Shown here: positions 1 to 7,200 of the stretch, piece after piece | How the letters are laid out: the number at the start of each line of letters is the position of its first letter | How positions within the stretch are numbered: the stretch's first letter is position 1 | Source of the DNA: Chrysiogenia bacterium | GTDB lineage: Bacteria; JAGRBM01 | DNA length: 14,905 bases | Assembly (NCBI GenBank): GCA_020434085.1 | Contig: JAGRBM010000404.1 | Location: 1-14,905 of the forward strand | Direction: 5' to 3' | Program-made: the position numbers and the translations under genes | The notes under the pieces: model-generated | Database searches by the model: none | The model's input: only the letters and a program-made list of their open reading frames with translations | What the model was told of the DNA's origin: nothing

Positions 1-1237
1 CAAAGCAGATCATGGCGCCAAGCTTCACGCCCTTCACGTCGAAGATTCCCGGCTTTTCGCCCGGCGAATAGTCGCGGGGCACCTCGGCAGGACGCGGAAA
101 AAAGGGCGCGTTGCTCAGCGGGTTGTACTCGGCAAAGGCCAGCAGCTCGATCTTGTCGTAGCGCGCAACGAACTTGCGGCGCGGATCGAGCTGAAAGATC
201 GAGTTGAAGTAGAGCGGCTCGCCCGCGTCGGTGAACTCCGCATGAGGGCCGCCCAGCAGGAAGTGGGCATCATGCTCGAAAGCGATCTGGTGAATGCGCC
301 GCTGATACTCGTTGCCCGGATCGGTGATGTAGGTATTCATTGCCGTTTCCGGCCAGACGATCAGGTCGGGCTCAAAGTCACGGGCTACCTCGGCCGAGAG
401 CTTGATGTGCGTTCCCATCGTGCGCGGCACGAGGTCCGCCTTCCAGCGATCGCCCTGCGGGATGTTCGCCTGGACGGCGGCGACCTTGAGCGTCTTGCCG
501 GAGGGCTCTTCGAGCTCCGCGGCGACCTGCGCGTAGCGCACGCCGCCGTAGACAAGCAGCGCCACCGGCACGGCGAGCGCCCCCAGAAACGCGCGATTCT
601 TCGCAAGCATTATCCAGCTTCGCTCACCGGCAGCCAGCCATTCCTCGATTGCTTCAACGAGCAGCGCCGAGCAAAGCATCGAAGCAAACGAGAGCCCGAG
701 CGCGCCGAAGAGGTCCGCCGACTGGCTCAGCAGCTCCGATCCCGCCACTCCGGCGCCAATGAGCCCCCAGGGCATGCTCAGAACACCGTGCGTGCGAAGC
801 AGCTCGAACAGATAGAAGAGCGATGCCGCGCTCAACACCCGCTGCCAGCGTGAGAGAGCCTGCTCGCCCCCTGCCGGGCCGCACAGCCAGCGCCAGATGA
901 TGAAGGGTGTTGCGAGATAAAAACCCACGCCGCCGCCCACGATAAAGACATTGAACGCGGCGCTCGCCAGAGCGCCGATGTGGTAGTGCTCGTGCATGGC
1001 CGTGTAGACCCAGGGTGCCACGGCCACAGCGAAGCTCACCCCGTAGAGATAGGCCGCAAGCGCCGCCAGCGGCAGCGAGAGGCGCCGCACCACAAACAGG
1101 GTCAGCGTGCCTGTGAGAAAGGCCAGCGGCGCCAACGAAAACGGCGCAAAGGCGGCCGAGGAGACCACACCATCGAGCAGCGGCAAGGCCAGCAAGAGCG
1201 CCGCTGAGGCCAACGGGGATTTGGAGCTTTCACTCAT
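1..1237 (-). CDS. lnt: Apolipoprotein N-acyltransferase, C-terminus cut by window edge
   Basis: This inner-membrane enzyme adds the third acyl chain to the N-terminal cysteine of lipoproteins, the last step of lipoprotein maturation. 412 codons are visible. The first ~220 residues are a run of hydrophobic segments rich in Leu, Ala and Phe, matching the multi-helix membrane part of the family. A nitrilase-like catalytic domain follows. The triad can be read directly: Glu297 in IVWPETA, Lys362 in RYDKIEL, and Cys411 in MICF at the very edge of the window. The spacings (65 and 49 residues) are close to those of the E. coli enzyme (E267, K335, C387). The start is the ATG at 1237 (MSESSKSPLAS), with only a weak GTGG-like ribosome site. 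The gene is divergent from polA, 80 bp away. Roughly 100 C-terminal residues are missing. The identification is firm. Confidence 0.95.
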   Translation of the reverse strand, partial: MSESSKSPLASAALLLALPLLDGVVSSAAFAPFSLAPLAFLTGTLTLFVVRRLSLPLAALAAYLYGVSFAVAVAPWVYTAMHEHYHIGALASAAFNVFIVGGGVGFYLATPFIIWRWLCGPAGGEQALSRWQRVLSAASLFYLFELLRTHGVLSMPWGLIGAGVAGSELLSQSADLFGALGLSFASMLCSALLVEAIEEWLAAGERSWIMLAKNRAFLGALAVPVALLVYGGVRYAQVAAELEEPSGKTLKVAAVQANIPQGDRWKADLVPRTMGTHIKLSAEVARDFEPDLIVWPETAMNTYITDPGNEYQRRIHQIAFEHDAHFLLGGPHAEFTDAGEPLYFNSIFQLDPRRKFVARYDKIELLAFAEYNPLSNAPFFPRPAEVPRDYSPGEKPGIFDVKGVKLGAMICF

Positions 1238-1317
1238 CGGTGTCCACTCGATACCCCGGCCCTGCCCTTCGGGCAAGGGCTTCCACTTTCGCGGGCGCGC
1301 CGCTACGCTCGGCCCCC
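1238..1317. promoter_or_regulatory. Divergent lnt/polA intergenic region
   Basis: These 80 bp separate the divergent lnt and polA starts, so both promoters should lie here or slightly inside the genes. I see no convincing -35/-10 pair. On the polA side, GCCCTT (1264-1269) and AAGGGC (1275-1280) can form a 6-bp hairpin with a 5-nt loop. It competes with a smaller GCCC-TTC-GGGC hairpin at 1264-1274. Neither ATG has a strong Shine-Dalgarno sequence. Confidence 0.4.
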
Positions 1318-4101
1318 ATGGCAAGCAGTTCAAAACCGGCGGCAAAGTCCGCGAAGAAGACGGCCAAAAAGGCACCCAAGAAGAGTTCCGAGAAGACCGA
1401 GCACGACGCGCCCGAGCCCAAGCTCGCCGAGGACGCGGTGTACCTTGTCGACGGCATGGCCTATGTCTTCCGCGCCTATTTCGCCCTGCCCCAGCTCACC
1501 AATTCCAAGGGCCACCCTACCGGCGCGATCTACGGTTTCTGCCAGATGCTGCTCGAGCTAGAGCGGCGCTTTAATCCCAAGTATCTGGCCGTCGTGATGG
1601 ACAGCGGCCGCACCACTTTTCGCAACGACATCTATCCCGAATACAAGGCCAACCGCGACGAGCCGCCCGAGGATCTCGTTCCCCAGTTCGACCTCATCGA
1701 GGAAGTCGTGCGCGCCTTCAACATCCCGGTGCTGCGCGAAAAGGGCTTCGAGGCCGACGACCTCATTGCCTCGGTGGCTGAGCGCATGCGCAAGAAGCGC
1801 AAGGACGTGGTCATCGTCTCCTCCGACAAGGACCTGATGCAGCTCATCGACCAGCACGTGCTCATGTGGGACCCGATGAAGCGCAAGGCCATCGGTGAGG
1901 CCCAGGTGGAAGAGAAATGGGGCGTCCCCCCCGAAAAGGTCGTCGAGGTGCAGGCTCTCATGGGCGATACCTCCGACAACATTCCCGGCGTCTACGGCGT
2001 GGGCCCCAAAACGGCCACCAAGCTGATCAACGATTACGGCGATCTCGAAACCGTTCTGAAGAGCACGGGCGAGCTCAAGGGCAAGCTCAAGGAGCGCCTC
2101 GAAGAGCACGCCGAAGACGCGCGCATCTCCAAGAAACTCGCTACCCTCATTCGGACCGCGGACGTTCCCGACGCCCTCAAGGACTACGAGCGCAAGGACA
2201 ATCACACCGAGCAGCTCATCGAGCTCTTCAAAAAGCTCGAGTTCACCAAGCTCATCGATTCCCTTTCCCAGGAGAGCGACTACCAGGGGCTCGATCGCTC
2301 GAAATACGTGTGCATCGACGATGAAAAAGAGCTCGCCAAGTGGATCAAGGCCGCGAAGAAGGCCGGCGTCTATGCCTTCGACTTCGAGACGACGTCCCTG
2401 AACGAGCTAGAAGCCGAGATCGTCGGAATTTCCCTGTCTTATGAGCGCGGCAAGGCCTGCTACGTGCCAGTGGGACACAACTATCTGGGCGTGCCCAAGC
2501 AGCTCAAGCGCGAGACGGTCCTCGAGGCATTCGACGAGCTCTGGGAAGATCCGAAGCTCACCTGGATCGCCCACAACGCCAAGTATGAAAAGCGCGTGTT
2601 GCGCCGCTACGACCGCACGCTGGCCGGCAAGGGATTCGACACCATGATCGCCAGCTACGTGCTCGATCCCGGGCGTAACTCCCACGGGCTCGACGCGCTC
2701 GCGCTCGAATTCATCGAACACCGCATGATCAGCTACGCCGACGTGGCCGGTCGCGGCTCCAAACAAAAGAATTTTTCCGAAGTGGACGTCCCGCGCGCCA
2801 CCGAATACGGCGCCGAGGACTCGGACGCCACCTTCCGGCTCTGGGAGATTTTCTCCCGCGATCTCGACGCCCTGCCCGTCCTCAAGGAGCTCTTCGAGAA
2901 TGTCGAGATGCCGCTCATCGACGTGCTCGCCGAAATGGAAGAGACCGGCGTGCGGCTCGATCTGAAATTGCTCGAAAAACTCTCGCGCGAGTTCGGAAAG
3001 ACCATGCAGAGCGAGCTCGAAGCCGCGCACAAGATCGCCGGCGTTGAATTCAATGTGAACTCGCCGCGCCAGCTCCAGAAGATTCTCTTCGAGCGCCTCG
3101 AACTCACGCCCACCAAGAAGACCAAAACGGGCTATTCCACCGATCAGGACGTGCTCGAAGAGCTGGCCAAAGTGCACGAGCTGCCCCAGCACATTCTGCG
3201 CTACCGCGGGCTCTCCAAGCTCAAGAGTACCTACATCGACGCGCTCCCCGAACTGGTCGACAAGAAGACCGGGCGCGTGCACACCTCGTTCAACCAGACC
3301 GTGGCCGCCACCGGGCGCCTGTCCTCCTCGGACCCGAACCTCCAGAACATCCCGATCAAGACCACCGAAGGAAAGCGTATCCGTGAGGCCTTCATTCCCG
3401 AAGAAGGCTGGCTGCTGGGTTCGGCCGACTACTCGCAGGTCGAACTGCGCATCCTCGCCCATGCCGCCGAGGACAAGGCGCTCATCAAGGCCTTCAAGAA
3501 CGACGCCGACATCCACTCGGAGACCGCGCAGGCGCTCTTCGAGGTAAAAGCCAAGGACGTTACAGAGGACCAGCGCCGCGCCGCCAAGACGATCAACTTC
3601 TCGGTCGTCTACGGCGTCTCGGCCCACGGGCTCTCCCAGAGCCTGGGGATCTCCCGCGGCGAAGCCCAGGACTATATCGACGCCTTCTATGAGCGTTACT
3701 CAGGGGTCAAGGCTTTCTTCGATCGCGTGACCGAGGAAGCCAAGCGGGACGGCTACGTGACCACGCTGCTGGGGCGCCGGCGCTACCTGCCCAACATCAA
3801 CGCAAAGAACTTCCAGGAACGCAGCTTTGCCGAGCGCACGGCCATCAACACGCCGATCCAGGGCACGGCCGCCGACCTCATCAAGAAGGCCATGATCGAA
3901 CTGCAGGACGCCCTGCACGAGAAGAAGATGAAGAGCCGCCTGCTCATCCAGGTCCACGACGAACTCGTCTTCGAAGTTCCCCCGGCAGAGGAAGCCAAGG
4001 CGAAGAAACTCATCATGGAGAAGATGTCAGGGGGCCTGGATCTCAGCGTTCCGCTCAAGGTCGACTTCGCCTACGGCAAGAACTGGGCGGAGATTCACTG
4101 A
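1318..4101 (+). CDS. polA: DNA polymerase I
   Basis: This is a 927-residue repair and Okazaki-fragment polymerase with all three domains. The 5' nuclease shows LVDG (Asp45), VVMDSG, FEADD, SSDKD and the helix-three-turn-helix GDTSDNIPGVYGVGPKTA. The 3'-5' exonuclease has Exo I Asp355/Glu357 (DFETTSL) and Exo III Tyr497/Asp501, but Exo II is NAKYEKRVL with Glu424 where E. coli has Asp424. The polymerase has motif A ADYSQVELR (Asp704), motif B RRAAKTINFSVVYG (Arg753, Lys757, Phe761, Tyr765) and motif C QVHDELVFE (His880, Asp881, Glu882). The ATG at 1318 gives nearly the E. coli length (928). It adds a ~32-residue Lys/Ala/Ser-rich N-terminal tail before the nuclease domain. A GTG at 1438, preceded by GAGGA, is an alternative start that would remove this tail. 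An upstream in-frame codon at 1240 lacks support. Confidence 0.97.
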   Translation: MASSSKPAAKSAKKTAKKAPKKSSEKTEHDAPEPKLAEDAVYLVDGMAYVFRAYFALPQLTNSKGHPTGAIYGFCQMLLELERRFNPKYLAVVMDSGRTTFRNDIYPEYKANRDEPPEDLVPQFDLIEEVVRAFNIPVLREKGFEADDLIASVAERMRKKRKDVVIVSSDKDLMQLIDQHVLMWDPMKRKAIGEAQVEEKWGVPPEKVVEVQALMGDTSDNIPGVYGVGPKTATKLINDYGDLETVLKSTGELKGKLKERLEEHAEDARISKKLATLIRTADVPDALKDYERKDNHTEQLIELFKKLEFTKLIDSLSQESDYQGLDRSKYVCIDDEKELAKWIKAAKKAGVYAFDFETTSLNELEAEIVGISLSYERGKACYVPVGHNYLGVPKQLKRETVLEAFDELWEDPKLTWIAHNAKYEKRVLRRYDRTLAGKGFDTMIASYVLDPGRNSHGLDALALEFIEHRMISYADVAGRGSKQKNFSEVDVPRATEYGAEDSDATFRLWEIFSRDLDALPVLKELFENVEMPLIDVLAEMEETGVRLDLKLLEKLSREFGKTMQSELEAAHKIAGVEFNVNSPRQLQKILFERLELTPTKKTKTGYSTDQDVLEELAKVHELPQHILRYRGLSKLKSTYIDALPELVDKKTGRVHTSFNQTVAATGRLSSSDPNLQNIPIKTTEGKRIREAFIPEEGWLLGSADYSQVELRILAHAAEDKALIKAFKNDADIHSETAQALFEVKAKDVTEDQRRAAKTINFSVVYGVSAHGLSQSLGISRGEAQDYIDAFYERYSGVKAFFDRVTEEAKRDGYVTTLLGRRRYLPNINAKNFQERSFAERTAINTPIQGTAADLIKKAMIELQDALHEKKMKSRLLIQVHDELVFEVPPAEEAKAKKLIMEKMSGGLDLSVPLKVDFAYGKNWAEIH

Positions 4102-4105
4102 GGGG

Positions 4106-4438
4106 TCAGGATTCAGGCTGATAGGCGCGTTTGGCAAGAATTGCTCGAAGAGAACGCCTGCCGTCTAGAATGCCGTGGATATAGATCCGCTTGCCGGTCA
4201 CGCGGTAGAAAATTCGCCACGGCTTGATTCGGATTTCCCGAAACCGAAGTTCCCCGAATTCCTCAAGCTCCGGCACTCTGCGGCCACGGTTGGGCAACTC
4301 AGCCAGCCCGGCGCAAACCTTTTCGATCTGATCGAGAACTGCATCGGCACGGACACTCGAATCCTGAAGCGTGCCAAACTCGTGCAAATCGTTGAGGTCC
4401 TGCACAGCATATTCTGAGAAAACGATAGAATAGGCCAT
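4106..4438 (-). CDS. RelE/ParE-family toxin
   Basis: This 110-residue basic protein has the length and pattern of the RelE/ParE toxin fold. It has an N-terminal helical part (FSEYAVQDLNDLHEF), a helix ending in AGLAELPNRGRRVPEL, a strand REIRIKPWRIFYRV and the C-terminal IYIHGILDGRRSL. Members either cleave mRNA on the ribosome (RelE) or poison gyrase (ParE), and the sequence alone does not tell me which. Its ATG lies 3 bp after the stop of the Phd/YefM-type antitoxin gene, the normal antitoxin-first order. The ribosome site is weak (GGCGG), so translation probably depends on coupling. It is tail to tail with polA, with only 4 bp between the stop codons. It looks intact and full length. Confidence 0.88.
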   Translation of the reverse strand: MAYSIVFSEYAVQDLNDLHEFGTLQDSSVRADAVLDQIEKVCAGLAELPNRGRRVPELEEFGELRFREIRIKPWRIFYRVTGKRIYIHGILDGRRSLRAILAKRAYQPES

Positions 4439-4441
4439 CGA

Positions 4442-4720
4442 TTACCGCCGGGTGCGAGCGCGGGCTCGAACCTGAGCAAAGGCTTGCTTCGCCGGGACAA
4501 CCTTCCCTTCCTGCACCTGTTTCTCACTCATTGCAAGAATCTTGAGCAAGGCCATGGTTTCCTCCAGCTTTTCGTACTCCGCGACGTCCATCACCACGGC
4601 CTTGGCCTCGCCGTTCTGAGTGATGACGTAGGGTTCACCGCCTTCGGAGAGTTCGCGGATGATGTCGGCGGCATGGGCCTTGAGATAGCTGATGGATTTA
4701 ACCTGGGTACTGAGCTTCAT
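4442..4720 (-). CDS. Phd/YefM-family antitoxin
   Basis: This 92-residue protein begins KLSTQVKSISYLKAHAADIIREL, followed by EGGEPYVITQNGEAKAVVMDVAEYEKLEE. That is the typical Phd/YefM N-terminal DNA-binding and dimerisation domain. The Arg-rich C-terminus (ARARTRR) should be the flexible toxin-neutralising part. In the family it binds its own promoter and neutralises the cognate toxin, encoded here 3 bp downstream. The start is ATG at 4720, with a GGAGG ribosome site 5 nt upstream. That site is half of the perfect 10-bp palindrome GGAGGCCTCC. The promoter region upstream is strikingly AT-rich for this window. Autorepression is the family norm and an inference here. Confidence 0.9.
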   Translation of the reverse strand: MKLSTQVKSISYLKAHAADIIRELSEGGEPYVITQNGEAKAVVMDVAEYEKLEETMALLKILAMSEKQVQEGKVVPAKQAFAQVRARARTRR

Positions 4721-4730
4721 GGAGGCCTCC
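4721..4730 (-). promoter_or_regulatory. Palindromic ribosome binding site of the antitoxin gene
   Basis: The sequence GGAGGCCTCC is perfectly self-complementary and sits directly against the antitoxin ATG. Its distal half provides the Shine-Dalgarno GGAGG, and the other half is exactly complementary to it. It could be part of an operator or pair with the ribosome site. Confidence 0.5.
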
Positions 4731-4738
4731 GGGAATGG

Positions 4739-4800
4739 ACTTAATTTAGTTCATATTCAGATATTACGCAAAACAACTCCAAGAATTAAACCTCCTTCAT
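4739..4800 (-). promoter_or_regulatory. AT-rich promoter/operator region of the toxin-antitoxin operon
   Basis: This stretch of about 60 bp is mostly A and T, in sharp contrast to the GC-rich surroundings. Read on the minus strand it contains TAATAT and TATGAA as possible -10 elements and TTGGAG or TTGTTT as possible -35 elements. No combination has ideal spacing. ATAT-TCAG-ATAT symmetry at about 4754-4765 could be an operator. An AAGGAGG at its far end faces no real gene on this strand. Confidence 0.4.
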
Positions 4801-4801
4801 G

Positions 4802-4817
4802 TGTGACGGGCCGCACA
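4802..4817. promoter_or_regulatory. CRP/FNR-like inverted repeat
   Basis: TGTGA-CGGGCC-GCACA matches the TGTGA-N6-TCACA consensus of CRP-family regulators at 9 of 10 half-site positions. The flanking bases extend it to GTGTG-N8-CACAC. It lies in the divergent region between the antitoxin gene and the small exported-protein gene, so it could serve either. This is motif resemblance only. Confidence 0.35.
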
Positions 4818-4850
4818 CGATTTGCTCGTAGCGAGCGAGACAATGCACCT

Positions 4851-4878
4851 GTGAGCGGTTCACTCCCGCTCACGGAGG
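4851..4878 (+). promoter_or_regulatory. Hairpin abutting the ribosome binding site of the exported-protein gene
   Basis: GTGAGCGG (4851-4858) and CCGCTCAC (4866-4873) form a perfect 8-bp stem with a 7-nt loop (TTCACTC). The Shine-Dalgarno GGAGG (4874-4878) begins at the next base and the ATG lies at 4885. In the mRNA this places a stable hairpin immediately beside the ribosome site. It could be a stability element, a translation modulator, or a DNA operator. Confidence 0.5.
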
Positions 4879-4884
4879 TTGGCG

Positions 4885-5223
4885 ATGAAAGCACTGCAGA
4901 TCGGCGCATTCCTGCTGGGCGCGGCCCTGGCTTACGGGCAGATGGATGACGCGCTGGCCGGGACGCAAAGCCCGGCCGGACAGGCACTGGAGATCCGGCG
5001 CGCCGCGGAAGTTCAGGACCGGCGCGGCGAGATCATCGAGCGAACGCTGGGCAGCGTCGGTGTCACTTACGAAGCCGGCAAGGGCGGCGTGCCGGTGTGG
5101 ATCGAACTGGCCGGGCGAAAAATGCCCGTGCGGCGGGTTCGTGTCTCCCCCATCGGAGAGAGCACCGAGCACGAGGTGGCGATCACCACCGCGCAGGGAA
5201 CGCTTCTGCTTCGCGAGCCCTAG
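4885..5223 (+). CDS. Small exported protein of unknown function
   Basis: This 112-residue protein starts at an ATG with GGAGG 6 nt upstream. A TTG two codons earlier is in frame but worse placed. The N-terminus has one Lys and then a hydrophobic stretch (LQIGAFLLGAALAYG), followed by MDDALA before GTQ, which reads as a Sec signal peptide cleaved after ALA. The mature part of about 85 residues mixes an Arg/Glu-rich helix (LEIRRAAEVQDRRGEIIERTL) with likely beta strands (VPVWIELAGRKMPVRRVRVS, HEVAITTAQGTLLL). I do not recognise the family. It is alone on this strand and ends tail to tail with manC, the two stops interlocking. Confidence 0.7.
   Translation: MKALQIGAFLLGAALAYGQMDDALAGTQSPAGQALEIRRAAEVQDRRGEIIERTLGSVGVTYEAGKGGVPVWIELAGRKMPVRRVRVSPIGESTEHEVAITTAQGTLLLREP
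5220..5223. other. Interlocked stop codons (CTAG)
   Basis: The four bases CTAG contain the plus-strand TAG of the small exported-protein gene (5221-5223) and, on the other strand, the TAG of manC (5222-5220). There is no intergenic space and no hairpin terminator here, so transcripts of each gene must run into the other. Confidence 0.85.
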
Positions 5224-6320
5224 GCCTTTTTCTTCTTTGATTTCTTCGCGGGCTTTTTGGCGAGGCTCTGGATCTTCGCCGCTTCCTTTGCGACGTCACC
5301 AACGGAAGAAGCCGCATCGGGATGCAGGATGAGCCGGCCGCCGGGACCTTCGACCAGGATGGCCTTGCCGAATCCCAGCGCAGCCGTGAGCTTGCCGGTC
5401 TCGCCGCAGACGACTTCCCCGTCGCGCATCCAGCGCGCGGTTCCGTTCTCGCTCTCGATCTTTCCGCCCGAGACCCGAAGCGCTTCGGTCCAGGTGCCCA
5501 CGTCCGACCAGCCGCAGGCGCACTTGATGGCGCAGGCGTGTTTGGTCTTTTCCATGACGGCATAGTCGATGGAAATCTTGGGGAGCTTCTCGTAGTTCGA
5601 GAGGAGCTGCTTGCGCGTGGCCGCCTCGGTCTTTGCCGAGAGCGCTGCCGCCAGGGGCGCGTGCAGCTCGGGCAGGTGCTGCTCTAGCTCGTTGATCAGC
5701 ACCTCTCCCTTGAAGACGAACATCCCGGCGTTCCAGAGCGCGCCCTTCTTGACAAGATCCTTTGCCTTGGCGTGCTTGGGCTTTTCGATGAAGCGCTTGA
5801 GCTGGTGAACACCGTGGTTCTTCTTCTTGCCCATGGCCAGGTAGCCGTAGCCCGTCGCGGGCTCGGTGGGCTTGATGCCGACGCACACGATTCCGTACTC
5901 GTCCTCACAAAAACGCGCGGCCTTGGCGAGCGCGCCGACCAGCGCGTCGGGCTCACTCACCACGTGATCGGCCGGGGTGACGGCAATGATCGCCTCGGGG
6001 TCGCGCTTCAAAATCGCCGCCGTGCCGAAGGCAATGGCCGCGGCGGTGTTGCGGGCCTCGGGTTCGAGAAGCCACTGGCACTCGTCCATCTTCGGCAGAT
6101 ACTTGCGCAGCAGCGGGAGCTGTTCCTTGAGTGCCACGACCCACACCCGGTTGGGCGGTGCAAGCTTCCTGGCGCGGGCAACGGTCTCTTCAATGAGCGT
6201 GCGCGGGCCGGGTATGGCCAGATAGGGCTTGGGCAGCTTGTCCGAGGAAATGGGCCAAAGGCGCGTGCCGGGCCCGCCCGCCAGGACGATGACGTGTACG
6301 TTGTCGGGAGTCTTCACCAT
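5220..6320 (-). CDS. manC: Mannose-1-phosphate guanylyltransferase
   Basis: It makes GDP-mannose from mannose-1-phosphate and GTP, for surface polysaccharide or glycan synthesis. The nucleotidyltransferase signature VIVLAGGPGTRLWPISSDKLPK lies near residue 10. It is followed by LEPEARNTAAAIAF, VTPADHV, FIEKPKHAKA, LWNAGMFVFKGE and CGWSDVGTWTEAL, all typical of this family. At 366 residues it lacks the C-terminal phosphomannose isomerase domain of bifunctional ManC proteins. The C-terminus is a Lys-rich tail (KKPAKKSKKKKA). I chose the ATG at 6320 (MVKTPDNVHV) because the domain begins right after it. An ATG at 6350 is an alternative, and neither has a clear ribosome site. It lies 55 bp downstream of uppP on the same strand and is probably co-transcribed with it. 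Confidence 0.93.
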   Translation of the reverse strand: MVKTPDNVHVIVLAGGPGTRLWPISSDKLPKPYLAIPGPRTLIEETVARARKLAPPNRVWVVALKEQLPLLRKYLPKMDECQWLLEPEARNTAAAIAFGTAAILKRDPEAIIAVTPADHVVSEPDALVGALAKAARFCEDEYGIVCVGIKPTEPATGYGYLAMGKKKNHGVHQLKRFIEKPKHAKAKDLVKKGALWNAGMFVFKGEVLINELEQHLPELHAPLAAALSAKTEAATRKQLLSNYEKLPKISIDYAVMEKTKHACAIKCACGWSDVGTWTEALRVSGGKIESENGTARWMRDGEVVCGETGKLTAALGFGKAILVEGPGGRLILHPDAASSVGDVAKEAAKIQSLAKKPAKKSKKKKA

Positions 6321-6375
6321 GGGGCTGAAAGTAGCGCCCTGCCCCGGCATTGCCAACTTGCGGGGAGAGAAAAAG

Positions 6376-7200
6376 CTAGCCCAGAATCAGCGCTGCGATT
6401 CCCACCGCGGCGGTGTAGAAGCCGAACAGGTAGAGCCCGCCCCGGTTCACAATCCGCATGAGGAACCACAGGCCGCACAGACCCGAGATCAGCGCCGAGG
6501 CAAAACCCAGCGCCAGCACCCCATACTGGTCTGCCGGAATCGCGCCAAGCTCATCGGCGCGAACGACGACCGCGCCCAGGATGGCCGGGATCGAGATCAG
6601 GAAGGAAAAACTCGCCGCGCTTCGACGTTCGACCCCGCAGAGCAGCGCGCTCGCAATGGTCGAGCCCGAGCGAGAGACTCCCGGCGCAATGGCCGCCCCC
6701 TGGGCCAGGCCGATCACCAGTGCGCGGCGCACGTTCAGGGTCTCATAGCGAGGCGCGCTCGATTCCTCGCCGCCCCTCTTCCAGGTGAGCCAGAGCAGCG
6801 CGCTGGTAACCAGCAGAAAGCCGCCCACGGCGCGCACGCTGGAGAAGAGCTGCTCGAAGAGATCCTCGAATCCAAGCCCGATGATTGCCGTTGGAATCGA
6901 AGCTGCGATGACCAGCAAGGTCAGCCTTGCCCCGACGAGCCGCTGGTTGGCGTCCATCACATCGGCCGGGCGCTCCTTGAGGGCGCTCAGGCTGTCGGCA
7001 ATGAGCATCCGCACTTCGGAGCGGAAATAGACCACCACGGCCAGCAGCGTGGCCACATGCACCACCACGTCGAACTCGATGCTGTGTTGTTTGAGCCCAA
7101 GGAGCGCCTGCCCCAGCACCAGGTGCCCGGACGAAGAGACCGGCAGGAACTCGGTGAGCCCCTGCACGATGCCCAGAATGAGTGCGTCGAGATGTGTCAA
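6376..7200 (-). CDS. uppP: Undecaprenyl-diphosphate phosphatase
   Basis: This membrane enzyme recycles undecaprenyl diphosphate to the monophosphate carrier used for peptidoglycan and other envelope polymers. Loss or gain affects bacitracin sensitivity. The two family signatures are present: QGLTEFLPVSSSGHL near the N-terminus, and PGVSRSGSTI in the second half, holding the conserved Arg and Ser residues. About eight hydrophobic segments are visible. I chose the TTG at 7200 (LTHLDALILG), which gives 274 residues like the E. coli protein (273). It has GAGGA 6 nt upstream. The in-frame ATG at 7272 would add 24 residues with an unusual basic composition (FVLRRLWCRGARG). It shares the envelope theme with manC downstream. 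Confidence 0.95.
   Translation of the reverse strand: MTHLDALILGIVQGLTEFLPVSSSGHLVLGQALLGLKQHSIEFDVVVHVATLLAVVVYFRSEVRMLIADSLSALKERPADVMDANQRLVGARLTLLVIAASIPTAIIGLGFEDLFEQLFSSVRAVGGFLLVTSALLWLTWKRGGEESSAPRYETLNVRRALVIGLAQGAAIAPGVSRSGSTIASALLCGVERRSAASFSFLISIPAILGAVVVRADELGAIPADQYGVLALGFASALISGLCGLWFLMRIVNRGGLYLFGFYTAAVGIAALILG

Noticed and set aside
242-853. Plus-strand open frame of 203 codons at the left edge
   Set aside because: It is antisense to lnt, whose catalytic Glu, Lys and Cys read cleanly on the minus strand.
2407-3627. Long minus-strand open frame opposite polA (406 codons), and another at 1558-2205
   Set aside because: The plus-strand frame carries all DNA polymerase I motifs. 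The opposite frames have no recognisable family pattern and arise from GC-rich codon use.
4780-4800. Minus-strand AAGGAGG followed by TTG as a small leader peptide
   Set aside because: The frame is only 13 codons with a TTG start and no other support; it may be an AT-rich coincidence.
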